A stretch of 64,000 bases of DNA, from NCBI RefSeq assembly GCF_028583425.1, contig NC_072801.1, forward strand, positions 21,038,001-21,102,000, written 5' to 3'. The DNA is from Eublepharis macularius (Eukaryota > Chordata > Lepidosauria > Squamata > Eublepharidae). The notes below the pieces were generated by a model. It did not search any database, was not told where the DNA came from, and was given only the letters and a program-made list of their open reading frames with translations. Positions within the stretch are counted from its first letter, which is position 1, and every line of letters begins with the position of its first letter. The translations under genes and the position numbers were made by a program. This document shows positions 34,261-63,587 of the stretch, in pieces.

Positions 34261-35660
34261 TGCGCAGCTTTGTTTGAGACTCCCCTCCTTTTGTAGCACA
34301 AATCTGTCTTCATTCCTCATTGTGCTTCTAGGCCTGAGAACATGCTGATGTATGCCTTTGGTGTGGGACAATACAGGGAGGGAGGGAATTGCATTAATTC
34401 CCATCAATGAAGGTGGAGTACTCAGTAAGCTTTCCTGCCACAGTGGAGAACTGCATCTTCCCCAGAATATTCGGTTTGTGTTGTTGCAGCTGTTTGTGTA
34501 TTACAAAGCAAAATTAGGTAATGTGTGGTAACGGTATGGCCTGTGAAAGTTGTGGCTGTCCAAGGTACTGTTTCTTTTCTTTGGAAGATGTGGGGGCACC
34601 CAGCCCCTTAAGCATCTCTCTCTTTTCCTCTTCAGGAACAGTGTTTTTCAAAGCTGGGTTGGCTTATTTTCACCAGCAAAGACAGGAAGCAATGAGGTTT
34701 ACCTTTACCGGGTGCTGCCTTTGCCCCAAGGCAGGTGGTGTTGGGGGCTGTTCCCTTACTTTTTACAGTTGGTGTGCATGTACCCCATAAAGAGGATCTT
34801 GTCCAATGAAGTAAATGGAAGTTGTCTCACTTTTCCTCTGCTCTGCTTCCTTAAACAGGCAGTCCTTGTTGCCTTCTGGGTAGTGGACAGATGGGTCCCA
34901 GGAGCATGCCCTCTTAGTCTTTTTAAAGAAAGTCCACACTCTTTGCTGTACTCACTTTCTCAGAGAGAACAGTAATGGCATTTGCAGCTCAGGTGGTCTG
35001 ATGGGTGCTGAGCCGAAGAGTTTTGAGAGAGATGTTTGTTGCTTAACTTTTGTGTGGCTTTGAAGTGTGTGGTACAGAATTATAAACAGAACAGCATTTA
35101 TAATGCTTTATATGAAAAATAAAAAAGTATGCCTATTTTAATACATATCTTCGTCGATAGGCTTGCCTGGACAGAAAGTAGGTCTCTTAGGTCTGCAGCA
35201 GGCATACTGATGGCTTCTTAATACAGAGCCAGCCTCAGGAATGCACGTGCCTTTCCCTGTCTCACAAAATGAAAAGCGCACTGATGCTAATGGTGGGTAA
35301 TGCCAGTGGAGAAAGAGGAAACGTATGCGAGTTCCCCAAAGGTGGTTCCTATATTGCAGGCAGACGCTACAACCTAGCTTGTAGCTTATTGGGTTTTTCC
35401 CCCCTATATATTTTCTGAGAGAATGTTTCTATTGACAGTTAAACTATTGTAAAAATGTACATACTGTACAGCTGTGTATTGATTTTTTGTATTGTTATTC
35501 TTGTATGCCAGTGGATTGCATGACAAAAAAAATCCTGTATTCATCCTTGTTATACAAATTTGTGAAATGGCTGTTTAAATCCCACACAAGTATTAGTCAT
35601 CAAGATACAATGCTTGAGGTTATACCCTCAAAAAATAAAATATGAATTGTACATACAACT

Positions 35661-36869
35661 GTAGCTTTTTTTTTAAATGCAAAGATGCCTCAATCAAATG
35701 TTTTCTCCAGAATCACAGGACTGAGAGTATTTGCTGATTGAATGAACAAAGAACCTGCTTGTAGGATTGGGTGTCTTACTTTGCAGCAGCAATATTATTA
35801 CCTCCAGAAGAGGCCGCCTTTTTGTGTAAGTTGGATTTGACAGTAAACCCAGGGTTTGGCGGGGGGGGGGGGAGCAATGTATCTATTACCATTGTCGAAC
35901 GCAACTTGCCAATGCAACACTTGTGGGGGTGGGGGACACAAGTGAATGTTTTTTCCAGTGCCCCCGTATCATTCTTGTAATTGAGATTGCACCCTTTGTG
36001 GTGGTCTTGTAGCAAAACTGCTTTCTTCATATCTACTTCACAGTCTCTCTCTCTCTAGATTAAAAGCCAAAGCTTGCAATTTTAAAATTGTAATTACAAT
36101 TATTTCACGTACCTCGGATCTATCCCATGGTGATTCTCTGACTTTGTGTTTCAAAAACAAAAGCAAAGATGGCATCAGATTTACAATCAAGCCTCTTCGC
36201 AAGAGTATGGCTGACACGAGATTTGTTCTGCATAGGCTCCAGGAAGTTAGTACTATTAGGGCTCAGGAGCCAGCCCCGTACTGGCCCAGAATCAGCCCCC
36301 ATGTAGCAGTTTGTTGGAAGCTGGGATCTGAACCAGGGCTTTGCAGCCCACCGCTCATTTTCTTACTTTGCTGTACATTAAACAGCTATTCCCCCCCCCC
36401 ACCAACAATTATATGGTTACATGAGAAAAGGATTGGGGTGGGTGGAATTTGTTCTGTTAATCAACCAGATTATGGATATTTGTTCCCTGCACTAGCTAAG
36501 ATGGAAGCCCTTGTGGAATTTCAGGATGAGTCCCTAACTCAGTGCATCCTTAGAAATGAATCTTCTGTTTTACTGCATCACCCGCTAGCCTCCTAGGGGC
36601 ATCCATCTTCGCTGCGAACAAATGTCAGACCTCACCCTGCTGTAAAAAATACCATGAGATCATCAAAGCCAAGAGCTCTCACGATTTTCAAGGCACTCCT
36701 ACGAGACAATTTTACACCACCTGGAAATTAAAAACTTGGATATATTAAGCAAAGTGGAGTTTTTTGACTTGCTGTATTTATATACTATATAAATTTTACA
36801 TGCCATGTATTTACAAGTGGGGCAAGTGCTTTTTATCATTAAAAAAACAAACAAATCAAACTTTAGACA
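35661..36869. other. CYTH3-USP42 convergent intergenic gap
   Basis: About 1.2 kb separates the two predicted 3' ends. It contains poly-G (near 35862), poly-C (near 36392) and CT-rich runs, and possibly an old tRNA-SINE remnant near 36250-36340. No gene is supported. Confidence 0.5.
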
Positions 36870-37765
36870 TCTCTGAACAACACAGTTTGTATATAAACCA
36901 GACAGATTATTCAGATGAACTGTATTTAATACAGTTTCCCCACGCTGTCTCCTGATGCAGGGACCAGTGAATCATCACAGTTTGATAGCATTTCATAATA
37001 AAAAAAAACAAAATTAAATCACAGTATGAAGGTGTCTGTAACTAGAAACTTAAAAAGGGACAAGGACCAGACAACTGAGACCCATTGAAACAAGCGACAC
37101 TATAAAAATGCAATAAAAACAAGTGGAAGGTATACACAAATGGATGGCGCAGAACGGGAAAAGATACATTCCCAAACTGGTAGAGTTTGAACGGCACACA
37201 TCAAAATCCAAGACCAGAATCTTCGCTTCAAATCTTGAATCCAGCAGAAACAAAACCCAAAAACTATGGAGTTTCTAGTACCAGACATCACAAGAAACAG
37301 ATGAAGAGCTCTTGCAAAAATCCTAATTCTTTGTAAAATTGTTTCTTTTTTTAAATAAGTCTTTAAATTAAATAGACTATATCAGTTGCAGCTGGATAAG
37401 TCCGTGGTTTCCTTGCCTCCTGTGCCAGATGCGTACACTTGGAGTAACGTGAACAACGCAATCGACCTGAGTCTGTAACTAAGCAGCATTTGAGATGTTC
37501 TATTCCAGGGCATTAAATTTTCATGTGTGATATTTACAAGGTAATTTTTTTACAACGTCCAGCAGTTGTAGAAAGTCTTTTTTTTTGATTGCAGGAATTT
37601 TTTTTTTAAAAAAAGGCTCAAGGTAAAAACTAAAAAAGTTCTTCAACAGTAAAATCCTGTACAGTATTTCTCTGAAGCACCAATTATGAATTGAAGAGAG
37701 TTAATTTTTTCTCTGGTTTATAAATATACTGCAAGCAGTGGCGGGGATGGCTTCCAGCAGACCAT
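36870..37765 (-). other. USP42: USP42 final exon, 3' UTR
   Basis: The acceptor (ccttgcctttcag on the - strand) ends at 37766. The exon is non-coding after the stop in the previous exon. It is AT-rich and repeat-poor. A variant signal ATTAAA (- strand, near 36925-36930) is the best poly(A) candidate I can see; the true end could lie further toward 36740. Confidence 0.6.
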
Positions 37766-37857
37766 CTGAAAGGCAAGGAAAGGGGTAAAAGTTATTCCTG
37801 TGGCACCAAAATGCCCGATAAGGTACTTTTGGGCTCAAAATTGTGAGGCAGTTCTGT

Positions 37858-38055
37858 GTTGGTATGGTGTAGTAGTTAGAATGTTGGACTGTAACCTAGG
37901 AGATACAGGTTCAAATTCCCACTTGTCATGAAACCCCTGGAGCCTCGCCTATATCATAAGATTGCGATAATCAAATGGACACAAGGAGAAAAAACATGTA
38001 TACTCTGCCCTGAGCTCCTTGGAGGGAGAAAAAGGTGCTGAATAAATAAGCGTAC
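37858..38055 (+). mobile_element. tRNA-derived SINE
   Basis: Head ggtatggtgtagtagttaga, B-box-like acaggttcaaattccc, tail tgagctccttggagggag ending in aaataaataag. It lies in the USP42 3' terminal intron. Confidence 0.8.
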
Positions 38056-38824
38056 CTCCTGATGGCAAGTTGTAGCAATTGCCTCTCCCAGCATTGCCCC
38101 AAGTCATTCATAACAAAATTCCTCACACTGGTGGTAACCGTACCCCTTCAAGGCAACAGCATCATGTGTTGAGCCACAGGCACATGGTAAAAAAAAAGAT
38201 TCAGCAGGTGGTCAGTCAAGAATAGTTCAAACAATTGAGCAGCCCAGTTGTTTGAACACAATACAAAAAAAATGTTAAGGACGGGACACTGTGCCTGGAT
38301 AAATAAAAGTTTCCATGTGGGGCATGAGGCTTAAAAGTCAAGATGTTAAAAAAAGGCATTTCATAACTGGCTATTGGAGAAAGTCTGCACTTATTGAGAA
38401 AGTTTCTGGATTGGATGGAATCAGAAAACTTAACGGGGCATGAACAGACAAGATTCTTCAACATATGACCATTGCCTAGTCCTTTATCACTTGGCTGAGA
38501 AATATTCATCTTCTATGTGGCCATTATATGCGGCTTTTATTGACCCTAAGGGTCCCTTTGATTCTATAAATTGTCCCAGATTGTGGAACAAACTCAATCA
38601 AACTAATATGGATAAAAGGCTTCTAGAACTTATTCAGACATTACATTCGTGTCTGACTGCTCAAGTGTGATGTGGGTAGGAGAATTTAACACATCTAATT
38701 TGGAAAAGGGAGTTCGTCAGGGATGTCTGCAGGTGCCTTTTTTGTTCAACTTATATTTAAGTGATGCCGCTTCAATTTTTGATGACTGCTGCTGTTCACC
38801 AAAATTAGCCAAGATTGGTGTACC

Positions 38825-39079
38825 CAGGGCTTTTTTTCCTGGGAAAAGAGGTGGTGGAACTCATTGGGTTGCCCTTGGAGAAAATGGTCACATGGCTGGT
38901 GGCCCTGCCCCCTGATCTCCAGACACAGGGGAGTTTAGATTGCCCTCCGTGCACGGCACAGAGGGCAATCTCAACTCCCTTCTGTCTGGAGATCAGGGGG
39001 CGGGGCCACCGGCCATGTGACCATTTTCAAGAGGTTCCGGAACTCTGTTCCACCGTGTTCCTGCTGAAAAAAAGCCCTG
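38825..39079. mobile_element. hAT-type palindromic MITE, copy 3
   Basis: Ends CAGGGCTTTTTTTCC and GAAAAAAAGCCCTG (perfect inverted pairs for 13 bases). Flanked by GGTGTACC at 38817-38824 and 39080-39087, exact 8-bp duplication. Inserted inside the RT of the LINE, so it is younger than the LINE. Confidence 0.93.
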
Positions 39080-39929
39080 GGTGTACCTTCTGCTTTATGA
39101 GGATGATGCTATGATCCTTGAACTAGGGTTGGGCTGCAAAAGATTCAGGAATTTTTCTTCAAGTATTGCTCTCGAGAAAGCTTGGTGATCAACGACTTGA
39201 AATCTAAGATCTTAGTTTTCACCAAGACTAAGAAATGGAACCCATTTCAGCGGTCAATCAACGGGTCCAATATTAAGCAAGTTAAGACTTTCTCCTATTT
39301 GGGGATCCTGTTTTCAGCAGATCTCCCCTGGACTCCCCAATTTAGAACAGCGCTTAATAAAGCCAAACCATGCACAAACACTATAAATAGATTTTTCCAC
39401 AATAGGGGAGGGAAGTATATTTCTGGAGCGGTGCAACTTTTTAATCTGAAAGTCGTCCCCATTATTCTTTATAGCTCAGCATTTTAATTAAAGCTCTCTC
39501 TGATACTATCAACAAATCCTTAGCACAATTTCTTAGGAAAATTTTGAATATCCTCTGTTGTGTGTCTAACGTTGTGTTGCGGGCAGAATTTGGACAGCTC
39601 TCCTTGGAAGCAAGAGCATGGCTATATGCCTTTAAGCTGAGATTAAAATTACTCTATGCTGAAGATGGTTCGTTAAACGCTCTAAATCAGATACCCACCA
39701 ACCGACTTGGATGAAAGCCTTGGATGAGAAACTGATGATAGTTGGAATATTGATTGATAATATTTTTGAGATAGGCAAATCGAATGTATTTTCTCTGATT
39801 AAAAACCATGTCCTAGAAATAGATTATAGCAGCTTGATTTCAAGAGCCTGCAGTTTGTTCACCCTTATCTTTTGGTCTCTCTTTCCTGAAATCAATACCC
39901 CACCCCCCATGTACTATCTTACCATCTCA

Positions 39930-40140
39930 TGATGTATAGTGGTTAAGAGCGCTGGACTCCAATCCGGAGAGCCGGGTTTAATTCCCCACTCCTCCACTTG
40001 AAGCCAGCTGGGTGACCTTGGGTCAGTCACAGCTTCTAGGAGCTCTCTCAGCCCCACCCACCTCACAGGGCATTTTACCGCTCTGAGTAGGCGTTGTTGT
40101 CCTGAAGGGCAGTATATAAATTGAATGTTGTTGTTGTTAT
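39930..40140 (+). mobile_element. tRNA-derived SINE, nested in LINE
   Basis: Head atagtggttaagagcgctgg, B-box-like gccgggtttaattcccc, then ggtgaccttgggtcagtcac, and tail gttgttgttgttat. About 80% similar by eye to the copy at 42728. Confidence 0.85.
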
Positions 40141-40249
40141 ACTGCAGAGTTTTCTTGTTTGCAAGATTGAATATCATACCCACAATGGTTTTACAGGGGA
40201 GATTTTTGAATAGGCCCTATTCCAACAGAAGGAATGGCTCCCAGACTTA

Positions 40250-40838
40250 TCTGGGGGCCCAGATTGCAGGCGATGCAGGGGAGGTGGGCGGGGAATGACC
40301 GGGGCCAAGGGAGCACACCCAGACACATCTGGTGCAGGCCCCCTGGTCTGGGAAGCTGGCCCCTGCCCCTCAGCATTTGGCCTGTGGCGACATCCCACCC
40401 AGCCCTCCCTTTCGTCACAACTTTTGGGTTAGTAGGCTGCGGATTGGCATCGGACACCAATCTGTTTTGGGGGGGGGGGAAACAGGGCCCTCAGGCTCAG
40501 TTTCCCTATTATGGGGATCCCCATAAGGGGTCTGGGGAGTGAGGAATGGCTGGTGCATGCCCAGTCGGGGGCTATCAGTCCACCTCACTCCCGGGTGGCA
40601 GGAGATGAGTCACACAGGGGTGTATAAACACATGGCATCCCACAGTTCCCCCCTCAGTAGGGGCCTGAGGGGGCGTGTGGGTCATCGGCTTGGCAAGTGG
40701 GTCAGCCGATGCTCGGATCCATGCCCTATGCGTGCCTTTGCTCCCTGAGCTGTAATTTCAATAAAGTTGTGGCTTTCTTTCCTCCAGCACTGTGTTTGTG
40801 TGTTTTGTCGCTGTCTCCCCTCCCCGCTCTCCTCCCCC
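40250..40838. mobile_element. GC-rich insert, possible solo LTR-like element
   Basis: Flanked by ACTTA at 40245-40249 and 40839-40843 (5-bp). Contains gggtgtataaacac (TATA-like) and caataaagttgtggctt (poly(A) signal plus GT-rich), an LTR-like order. Poly-G near 40470. It lacks TG...CA ends, so the class is uncertain. Confidence 0.4.
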
Positions 40839-41334
40839 ACTTAGCACTTGCCTGCAATTTGGCCTTAATAGGATCAATACATCCTTTCATGCCCTGCTCA
40901 AATGTAGATTCTTTGAAAATAGAAGGGGATTATTATATTAGGCCTTTAATTGACCAACCATCCTCTTATACTCCAGAAACCCTGGCTCTTCTACTTAGCA
41001 ATAAGGATCCTAAATTTACCTTAGCAACTGCAAAATATCTCTGTCCTTTTAACCCTTGCATCCAAAAAATAAGGAATAAGTATTTTCCACTGCTCAAGAT
41101 TCTTGAATCAATGAGCCTCTAAGGGAATAAAGGGAAAGGAAAAGAGAACGTCTGCATCGGACAGACACCGGCCTCCCTTTAGAAAGGGGGTGAGGAGAAG
41201 AGAGGGCCGACCAGGACCTCAAGAAGATTATCGAAGTGTGTAGGCATGTTCCTACGAGAGGGGATGACTCTTCAAATACCCTGGTCCCCAGACCAGTTGG
41301 AGCTTTTAAAGATCCTAAAGCAAGTTACCTGTAG

Positions 41335-59173
<17,839 letters not shown>

Positions 59174-59182
59174 TGTTCATCT

Positions 59183-59670
59183 CTGTAAAACGGGAAGAAA
59201 AAAGACACATCTTTTTGATATATGGCAGGAAGAGAAGAGAAAGAGGATCCAATTCAGTTTACCACATTAAGATAAACAGTTAATTCTTCTCCTCAGTCCA
59301 AAACAAAGTCCCTCTCTCAAACACAAACAATACAGCCATGCGTCTGTCAGTTTCCGGTAATGGGATCACACCGTCATTCCAACAATTCTTACATAGTGGG
59401 GTATAAGAAAACTAAGTAAACCACGGCTAATTTAATAACAGCAACAACTTTTCTCCTCGAACAGCAAGCATAAACCTGTTCAAAAGTTTTCTGTAGCACT
59501 GATAGTAACGAGCTTTGGAGACAACCTTAGATAGTTTTGTAATGTCGTTGTTAACAAAGCTGTTTAGCCTGAAAGAAACTTGGAGAAGAATAGGATCCTT
59601 TGGGCTTTAGAAGGCAAGCACACTTACATAACATACATTTGACAAAGATTTGGTACCCAGAACATCAGTA
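59183..59670. other. USP42: USP42 5' intron, no recognised feature
   Basis: Intron upstream of the first coding exon. No exon recognised. Confidence 0.4.
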
Positions 59671-59674
59671 TTAT

Positions 59675-59815
59675 GAATAGATCCAGAGGAATTAGTTGTG
59701 TTAGTCTGCAGTTGCAAAATAGTAAGAAATCCAGAAGCACCTTTAAGACTAACGAACTTTATTGAGGCATAAGCTTTCGAGAACCACAGCTCTCTTTGTC
59801 AGATGCAGGTATTAT
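59675..59815. repeat. Sauropsid interspersed repeat
   Basis: gaggaattagttgtgttagt, agaagcacctttaagact, aactttattgaggcataa, gctttcgagaaccacagctc match a phrase repeated in many reptile and turtle genomes. I cannot assign its class. Confidence 0.55.
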
Positions 59816-60737
59816 GAACGCCACTGATAAAAGCAGGAAAGCATGTTCATTATGAATGATACTTGTTTTCAAACCAAGTTTTTGCCACAATGTCATCTCC
59901 TGCACACATCCACATTTTTCTGCTGGACAGCAAAAGGAGGAGGCAAGTGACCCTTGTACAAGCCAGCCATAAGGGTCCGGTGTCTTACAAAGGACTAACA
60001 GTTTCTGCTGTATATCCAACAATCTAATGAGACATCCCATCAACAATCTTGTTAATATCATTTCGGTTTTTGTCACCCATCCTCCATAAGGAAATCTTTG
60101 CTCTTTCCAATAAATAAGTGATCCTTCCCCCCCCCCCCCCCGGATCACCAGGTCAGATTTTTAGTTTCTTAATAAAAGTGATGAGTTTGCACAACAGTGT
60201 CCTGACTCCTCTTCTCGCAATAAATTTATGTCAGGCTACCAAAAAGGTGAGATTGAGAACCTGAAGTAACCTGGTTCACTTTCTGCTAAAAGAAAACAGC
60301 AAATGGAACTGATAAGGTGTCCAGATATGGGTCATCCAGCTCCTCCAATCTAGGAAGCCAGATCTTCCCTGGCCAAGCTGCTTAGAGTTCAGACCCAGAG
60401 ATGCACCTGGTCTTCGAAAGGGTGAAAGTTGGAATCTGTCTTCTGCTTTCCACATGTCATTTGCCAAGGCAGAAGTGGATCCCTCACCAAAAATGCAAGC
60501 AGAAAGTGAGGCAGTGCTTTTAACTTGTGCAAAGTGGCAAGACATTCCAGAAGGGTGGCAGCAGCAAGATTCATGAGGGGACCCCCACCAGATAGAAAAG
60601 CAGTGCCCATATCCAGGTCTCACTTCTCACTCTGCAACATCCCAAGCCATCTTTGTAATTATTGGGCCCTGCAGGAAGTTCGGTCTACTCAGTCACAGTC
60701 CCTGCTGACCTGAACACAGAAGATTTCACATATGAAG

Positions 60738-60925
60738 CTGGCTTATACTGAATCAGACCGCTAGTCCATCAAGGTCAGCATTGTCTATTCAGACTGGCAG
60801 TGACTCTCCTAGATTGTTCACCTTCACCAACCAATCAATCCTTTTAGCTGGAGATGCCCAGGATTGAACCTGGGACCTTCTGCGTACCCAGTAGATGCTC
60901 TCCCACTGAGCCACAGCCCTTCCCC
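60738..60925 (-). mobile_element. tRNA-derived SINE
   Basis: - strand starts with gtggctcagtgggagagcat (tRNA A box) and caggttcaatcctgggcatc (B box), body ggtctgattcagtataagcc. Mobile element rather than a tRNA gene: the tRNA stems are degraded and a long body follows. Confidence 0.85.
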
Positions 60926-62060
60926 AAATAGCACCATGCTCAGTGCTTTCAAGGGGGAGGACTACTGCTTCTGACCCAGCAAGCCCCTGGAAAAATGAGA
61001 GGAGACGGCTGAGGCCCCAGCATTGTTGCAGAGGCTTCTTGGATACCTTCTCTTGCTTCCACAGGAGGCAGACAGAGAACGGAAGGCTGTGCTGTGAGCA
61101 GGCAGCAAGAGAGGGACCAACTTTGCCCCTTTGTAAAGAGGCACTAGAAATCTTCTCCGTGATGGCTCAACGGAAGCTTTTCCATAGGTTAGATTGGCAC
61201 AAGGGCTACAAAACCCACAGCCGATGAAGGGTCACTAAGAACCAACTAAGATGAATGCAGGAAATGCTTCATAATTACAAGATTAAATAAAGCAATTTTA
61301 ACAGCTTTCACGGTCCTCTAAAGCCACGTGTTCTCAGAAGTGCTTATTAAGTCAGGTTTCCTCTTCAGAATGACAGGACTCAAATTACTAACATTGCCCA
61401 ATAACGTAACAAAACCATACTGGGAAAACGCATCTCCATGCTTGCGCTGAATACGCTCCAGGGATTACTCATTTCCTGCTTGTGTCTGGCTGTTCTTTGT
61501 TTGAATAGCGATGAAAGTAGAGCACCTTCTTTAACATAATCCGCTCTCTCATTAACCAGGAAAAAAGTACAACTTGCAGGGGGAGGGGGGGAAGAGATAC
61601 GCAGACATTTTATGAAGGAGTCAATTACAAAGTCGTTAGGCAGGAATTCAATTGCAAGTTGCCCAGCTGAAGCCCTGGGCCCGCGCGATTCCTAGCAGAT
61701 TTGTTTATACAAGAGAAGAATGCAGACAAATGAATTTGGACTCTGGTAACCTATAATCCAAGAACAAGATGCCAAAGTGCATCCTTCCAGCAGTGCCTGA
61801 AGCAAGTCTCGTAAGAGAAACCAACTCGGAGCCACCATCTGTTCAGATAAAAGTAGCCATCAAGAAATGCAGGTGTAAATTCAGGTAAAGGGCGGGGTTG
61901 GTTGAGTAGCAGGGATGGAGGGGGACGTCTTTCTCATTCAAGGGTGCTTTGATGCCGCTTGCCAAATACAACGATAAATCAGGTGTAACTAGTACAAAAC
62001 GAGAGCCACTGTAGACTTGCAGCTAGAGCAATGGATTAGGATCTGGGCAACTGGCAGTTA
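60926..62060. other. USP42: USP42 5' intron, no recognised feature
   Basis: No CpG island or exon signal. Poly-G near 61580. Confidence 0.4.
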
Positions 62061-62061
62061 A

Positions 62062-63016
62062 GCTACAAGAGACGAATTACACAAGGAGGAGCACGGGAAG
62101 GGAGTCGCAATGTTAGCCGGGAAGCTGAGTTTTAAAAGAGACTGGAAGGCTTTGTCAATTTCCCCTCTCTACAGAGCCAGGGAGATGCTGCTCAGGAGGT
62201 TTGTTTATTTCCTCTTCCCCTCTTTGAAGGGGAGGTGAAACTGACAGAGCCTTCCAGAGGCTAAGAGGAAATTAACAAACCCTCTAAGCCAGGGGTCCCC
62301 AACCTGCAGCCCGCAGGCCACATGCGGCCCCCAAGCTCGTTCTGTGTGGCCTTCCAACCTGCTTATTTGCTGCTATCACTCTCAAGTCATTTTCCCTCAG
62401 ACCCACACTATTCTTCCTGCTTCAAAAGGCACAACCTACTGCTGTTCTTCCTGTCCCCTTTTTTGCAAAAAACACAACAGCAACATTGTTTCTTCTAGTC
62501 TTCATGGTTCCCTCTGCCAGCCCCCTCTTGGTCTTATCCTCCATACTAGCATTTTGGCCATTTTGGGTGCTTTGCTGCCTACCCAGCAAAAAGTTGGGTG
62601 CTTTCCTCAACTTTTATACTCCCTCTCTCCATGTATTACCATGTTGAAAGCTATATATGTGTATAAAGCAGCTGTGTGAAAGAGTACAGGAGATGTCTTT
62701 TGCAAAAAAAAGGCAGGAAAAGTACAGTAAAAGCTGGTATTTTTGCACAAAAAAAGAGGATACAAAGTGTTTTTCATACTGAACATTTCTAGGGGCTCCA
62801 CCCATCAAGGCTATTCCAAGTTTAGGCATTGGGCACTCTAATGCGGCCCCCGTGTGCCAAAAGGTTGGGGACCCCTGCTCTAGGCAGTGATCTCCCTGGC
62901 TCTGTAAAGAGGGGAAATTAGCAAAGCCTTCGGATCTCTTTTAAAACTCATCTTCTTGGCTAACATTGCAACTCCCTTCATGTGCTCCCACTCGTGTAAT
63001 TCGTCTCTTGCAGGTT
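62062..63016. mobile_element. Large foldback (palindromic) non-autonomous element
   Basis: Left arm from 62062 (ctacaagagacgaattacac) matches the reverse complement of the right arm ending near 63016 (gtgtaattcgtctcttgcag) over about 130 bases, including gcaatgttagcc / ggctaacattgc and cagagccagggagat / atctccctggctctg. An inner inverted pair (ggtttgttta... / ...ttaacaaacc) lies at 62195-62280. The hAT element at 62290-62877 is inserted in it. Confidence 0.8.
62290..62877. mobile_element. hAT-type (Charlie-like TIR) non-autonomous element
   Basis: Ends CAGGGGTCCCCAACCT and TTGGGGACCCCTG, inverted. Flanked by CTCTAAGC (62282-62289) and CTCTAGGC (62878-62885), an 8-bp duplication with one change. 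No transposase frame. Nested within the foldback element. Confidence 0.9.
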
Positions 63017-63044
63017 GGCTCCCAGGCTCAATCCTCCACCCTGC

Positions 63045-63190
63045 CTTGGAAGCTTGTTGGATGACCTTGGGCCAGTCACACACTCTCAACCTAACCTACC
63101 TCACAGGGTTGTTGTGAGCATAAAATAGAGAAGAGGAGAACAATGTGAGCTGCTTTGGGTCCAAACTAGGAGAAAGATGGTCCATAAATG
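63045..63190 (+). mobile_element. tRNA-SINE 3' part
   Basis: ggatgaccttgggccagtca, cctaacctacctcacaggg, ttgttgtgagcataaaatag and tttgggtccaaactaggaga are the body and tail of a tRNA-derived SINE. Head missing. Confidence 0.75.
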
Positions 63191-63431
63191 AAGTAAAAGA
63201 AAAATAATAAAGAAAAATGGAGGGGGCAATGACATACGGTGCTCTAGGTCCCTATTAGGGAGAAAGATGGGGTATAAATGAAGTAAAATTAAATTTAAAT
63301 TTAAGAGCCAAAGCAAAGAAATGCCTAAACGCTTTAGGTGTAGTCTTTTCATAGGGTGTGCATGTCGTTTTCTAGAAAAGGAATGACTGCTGATCATGTT
63401 GCCAACAACACAAGAAGTGTAAATATTCATC

Positions 63432-63500
63432 AGTGCAATCCAAAGCAGAGTTACACTCTTCTAAGCCCACGGAGGGACTCTCTGCTTCAGATTGCACTGT
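63432..63500. repeat. Short palindromic interspersed repeat
   Basis: Starts CAGTGCAATCCAAAGCAGAG and ends CTTCAGATTGCACTG. Same foldback type as 9041-9108. Confidence 0.75.
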
Positions 63501-63587
63501 CTTGTAAAAAGCCACAATAAGCTGTGTGCACCTGGGTGCTGCCCACCAAGTGTCACTGTGGCAAAACCTCCAATCATTCAAATGGGA

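Larger units (their letters stand above)
30702..35660 (+). other. CYTH3: CYTH3 3' UTR with poly(A) signal at 35634-35639
   Basis: The exon continues after the stop with no recognisable ORF. The last 300 bases are AT-rich and have the look of a conserved 3' end (TGTA-rich, Pumilio-like motifs), followed by AATAAA at 35634-35639. An earlier weaker candidate, aaaaataaaaaa, lies near 35117. An internally repeated block (32370-32950) and a probable repeat piece (33950-34260) interrupt the UTR. Exact cleavage site and UTR continuity are inferred. Confidence 0.7.
38395..41125 (+). mobile_element. Non-LTR retrotransposon remnant with nested insertions
   Basis: RT fragments in order: DHCLVLYHLAEKYSSS, AAFIDPKGPFDSI, LEKGVRQGCLQVPFLFNLYL, LYEDDAMIL (usual YADD altered to YEDD), KTFSYLGILFSADL, then a C-terminal CNLALIGSIHPFM and later frame near 40850-41120. 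Split by a MITE (38825-39079), a SINE (39930-40140) and a GC-rich insert (40250-40838). Inactive. Clade not assigned. Confidence 0.75.

Noticed and set aside
61660..61700. CpG-rich promoter of USP42
   Set aside because: A single short GC stretch (gggcccgcgcgatt) without island-length CpG content or an exon.
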